Positions 14,344 to 14,622 of a DNA stretch of 14,622 bases are shown piece by piece (position 1 is the stretch's first letter; every line of letters begins with the position of its first letter). The notes below the pieces were generated by a model. The model was not told where the DNA came from. It saw only the letters and a list, made by a program, of their open reading frames with translations, and made no database searches. Source of the stretch: Lachnospiraceae bacterium (GTDB lineage: Bacteria > Bacillota > Clostridia > Lachnospirales > Lachnospiraceae); the NCBI GenBank assembly GCA_014804285.1, contig JAAVAA010000037.1:1-14622 (forward strand), in the 5' to 3' direction. A program made the translations under genes and the position numbers.

Positions 14344-14622
14344 TCAGCATTTATCAGTATAGAACACAGAAGGATTTTTGGCAATCATTTCCACCACTTT
14401 TTCAAACTGCATTCCATGGGATGCTTTTACCAGTATTGTATCCTGTCTCTTTAATATTTTGGGAAGGTTACTCAGCATTTCATCTCTTGTGGGGAAATGA
14501 TAGATTTCCATTGCTCCGGATTTCTCTTTTTCCCGCTCGATTGCCTGCTCGTAAATGCAACGGGCCAAACTTCCCACACAGATGAGTACATCTATCCCTT
14601 TATCCGATGCATATGTGCCGAT
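14344..14622 (-). CDS. murF: UDP-N-acetylmuramoyl-tripeptide--D-Ala-D-Ala ligase, C-terminal end
   Basis: The frame is open to the right edge, so only the last 92 residues are visible. They read IGTYASDKGIDVLICVGSLA, then a helix EQAIEREKEKSG, YHFPTRDEMLSNLPKILK, and RQDTILVKASHGMQFEKVVE. This matches the C-terminal domain of Mur ligases, in particular the MurF sequence DTVLVKGSR.M..E.V at the end. MurF adds D-Ala-D-Ala to the muramoyl peptide in cell-wall synthesis. The N-terminal and ATP-binding domains lie outside the window. The stop at 14344 sits 24 bases before the preferred plsC start. Confidence 0.9.
   Translation of the reverse strand: MGTYASDKGIDVLICVGSLARCIYEQAIEREKEKSGAMEIYHFPTRDEMLSNLPKILKRQDTILVKASHGMQFEKVVEMIAKNPSVFYTDKC

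Noticed and set aside
1..14622. tRNA, rRNA or known riboswitch
   Set aside because: I saw no cloverleaf, rRNA-like stretch or riboswitch consensus by eye on either strand; a covariance-model scan was not possible.

Overview
The window looks like a chromosomal segment from a Gram-positive, low- to mid-GC Clostridia genome, probably Lachnospiraceae. The reasons are strong AGGAGG-type ribosome sites, AT-rich accessory DNA, a DUF5050-like secreted protein, an Rpn/PDDEXK-type protein with a coiled-coil tail, and a clostridial-style VgrG-like fragment. The genus cannot be fixed from this sequence. Every gene I can support lies on the minus strand, so the story reads from right to left.

Right end (12108-14622): conserved housekeeping genes packed tightly, the end of murF (cell wall), then plsC (phospholipid synthesis), then malQ (4-alpha-glucanotransferase). 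They overlap by a few bases and end at a perfect 14-bp hairpin at 11960-11992.

Middle (about 8270-11930): a recombination-scarred stretch. It holds an intact Rpn-like nuclease/transposase gene behind a leader with five 8-bp GAATTC-like repeats. After it come a 43-codon ORF, the first ~80 residues of a VgrG-like injection-system spike fused out of frame to another fragment with a dockerin-like calcium loop, a membrane-anchored unknown, and a protein that resembles a baseplate-type accessory protein. A second Rpn C-terminal tail follows, whose reading frame begins AUG-UAG. I read this as the decayed remains of a contractile injection (VgrG) locus mixed with duplicated Rpn pieces.

Left (1-8254): an array of exported or membrane-anchored proteins of unknown role. 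They are two tandem DUF5991-like paralogs, a unique 376-residue protein, a DUF5050-like/RsiV-like protein, a two-module beta-propeller protein, and a membrane-anchored protein with a C-type lectin domain that runs off the left edge. Shared sequence marks, namely an 11-bp-phased TGATGCA array, a 25-bp segment spanning stop codon and ribosome site, and two shrunken DUF5050-gene pieces, indicate that a cassette (TGATGCA array, DUF5050 gene, downstream gene) was duplicated. One copy then decayed, with the DUF5991-like pair now sitting inside it.

The genes suggest a surface or secreted-protein island next to a dead injection-system locus; an immunity-gene role for the small anchored proteins is possible but not shown.
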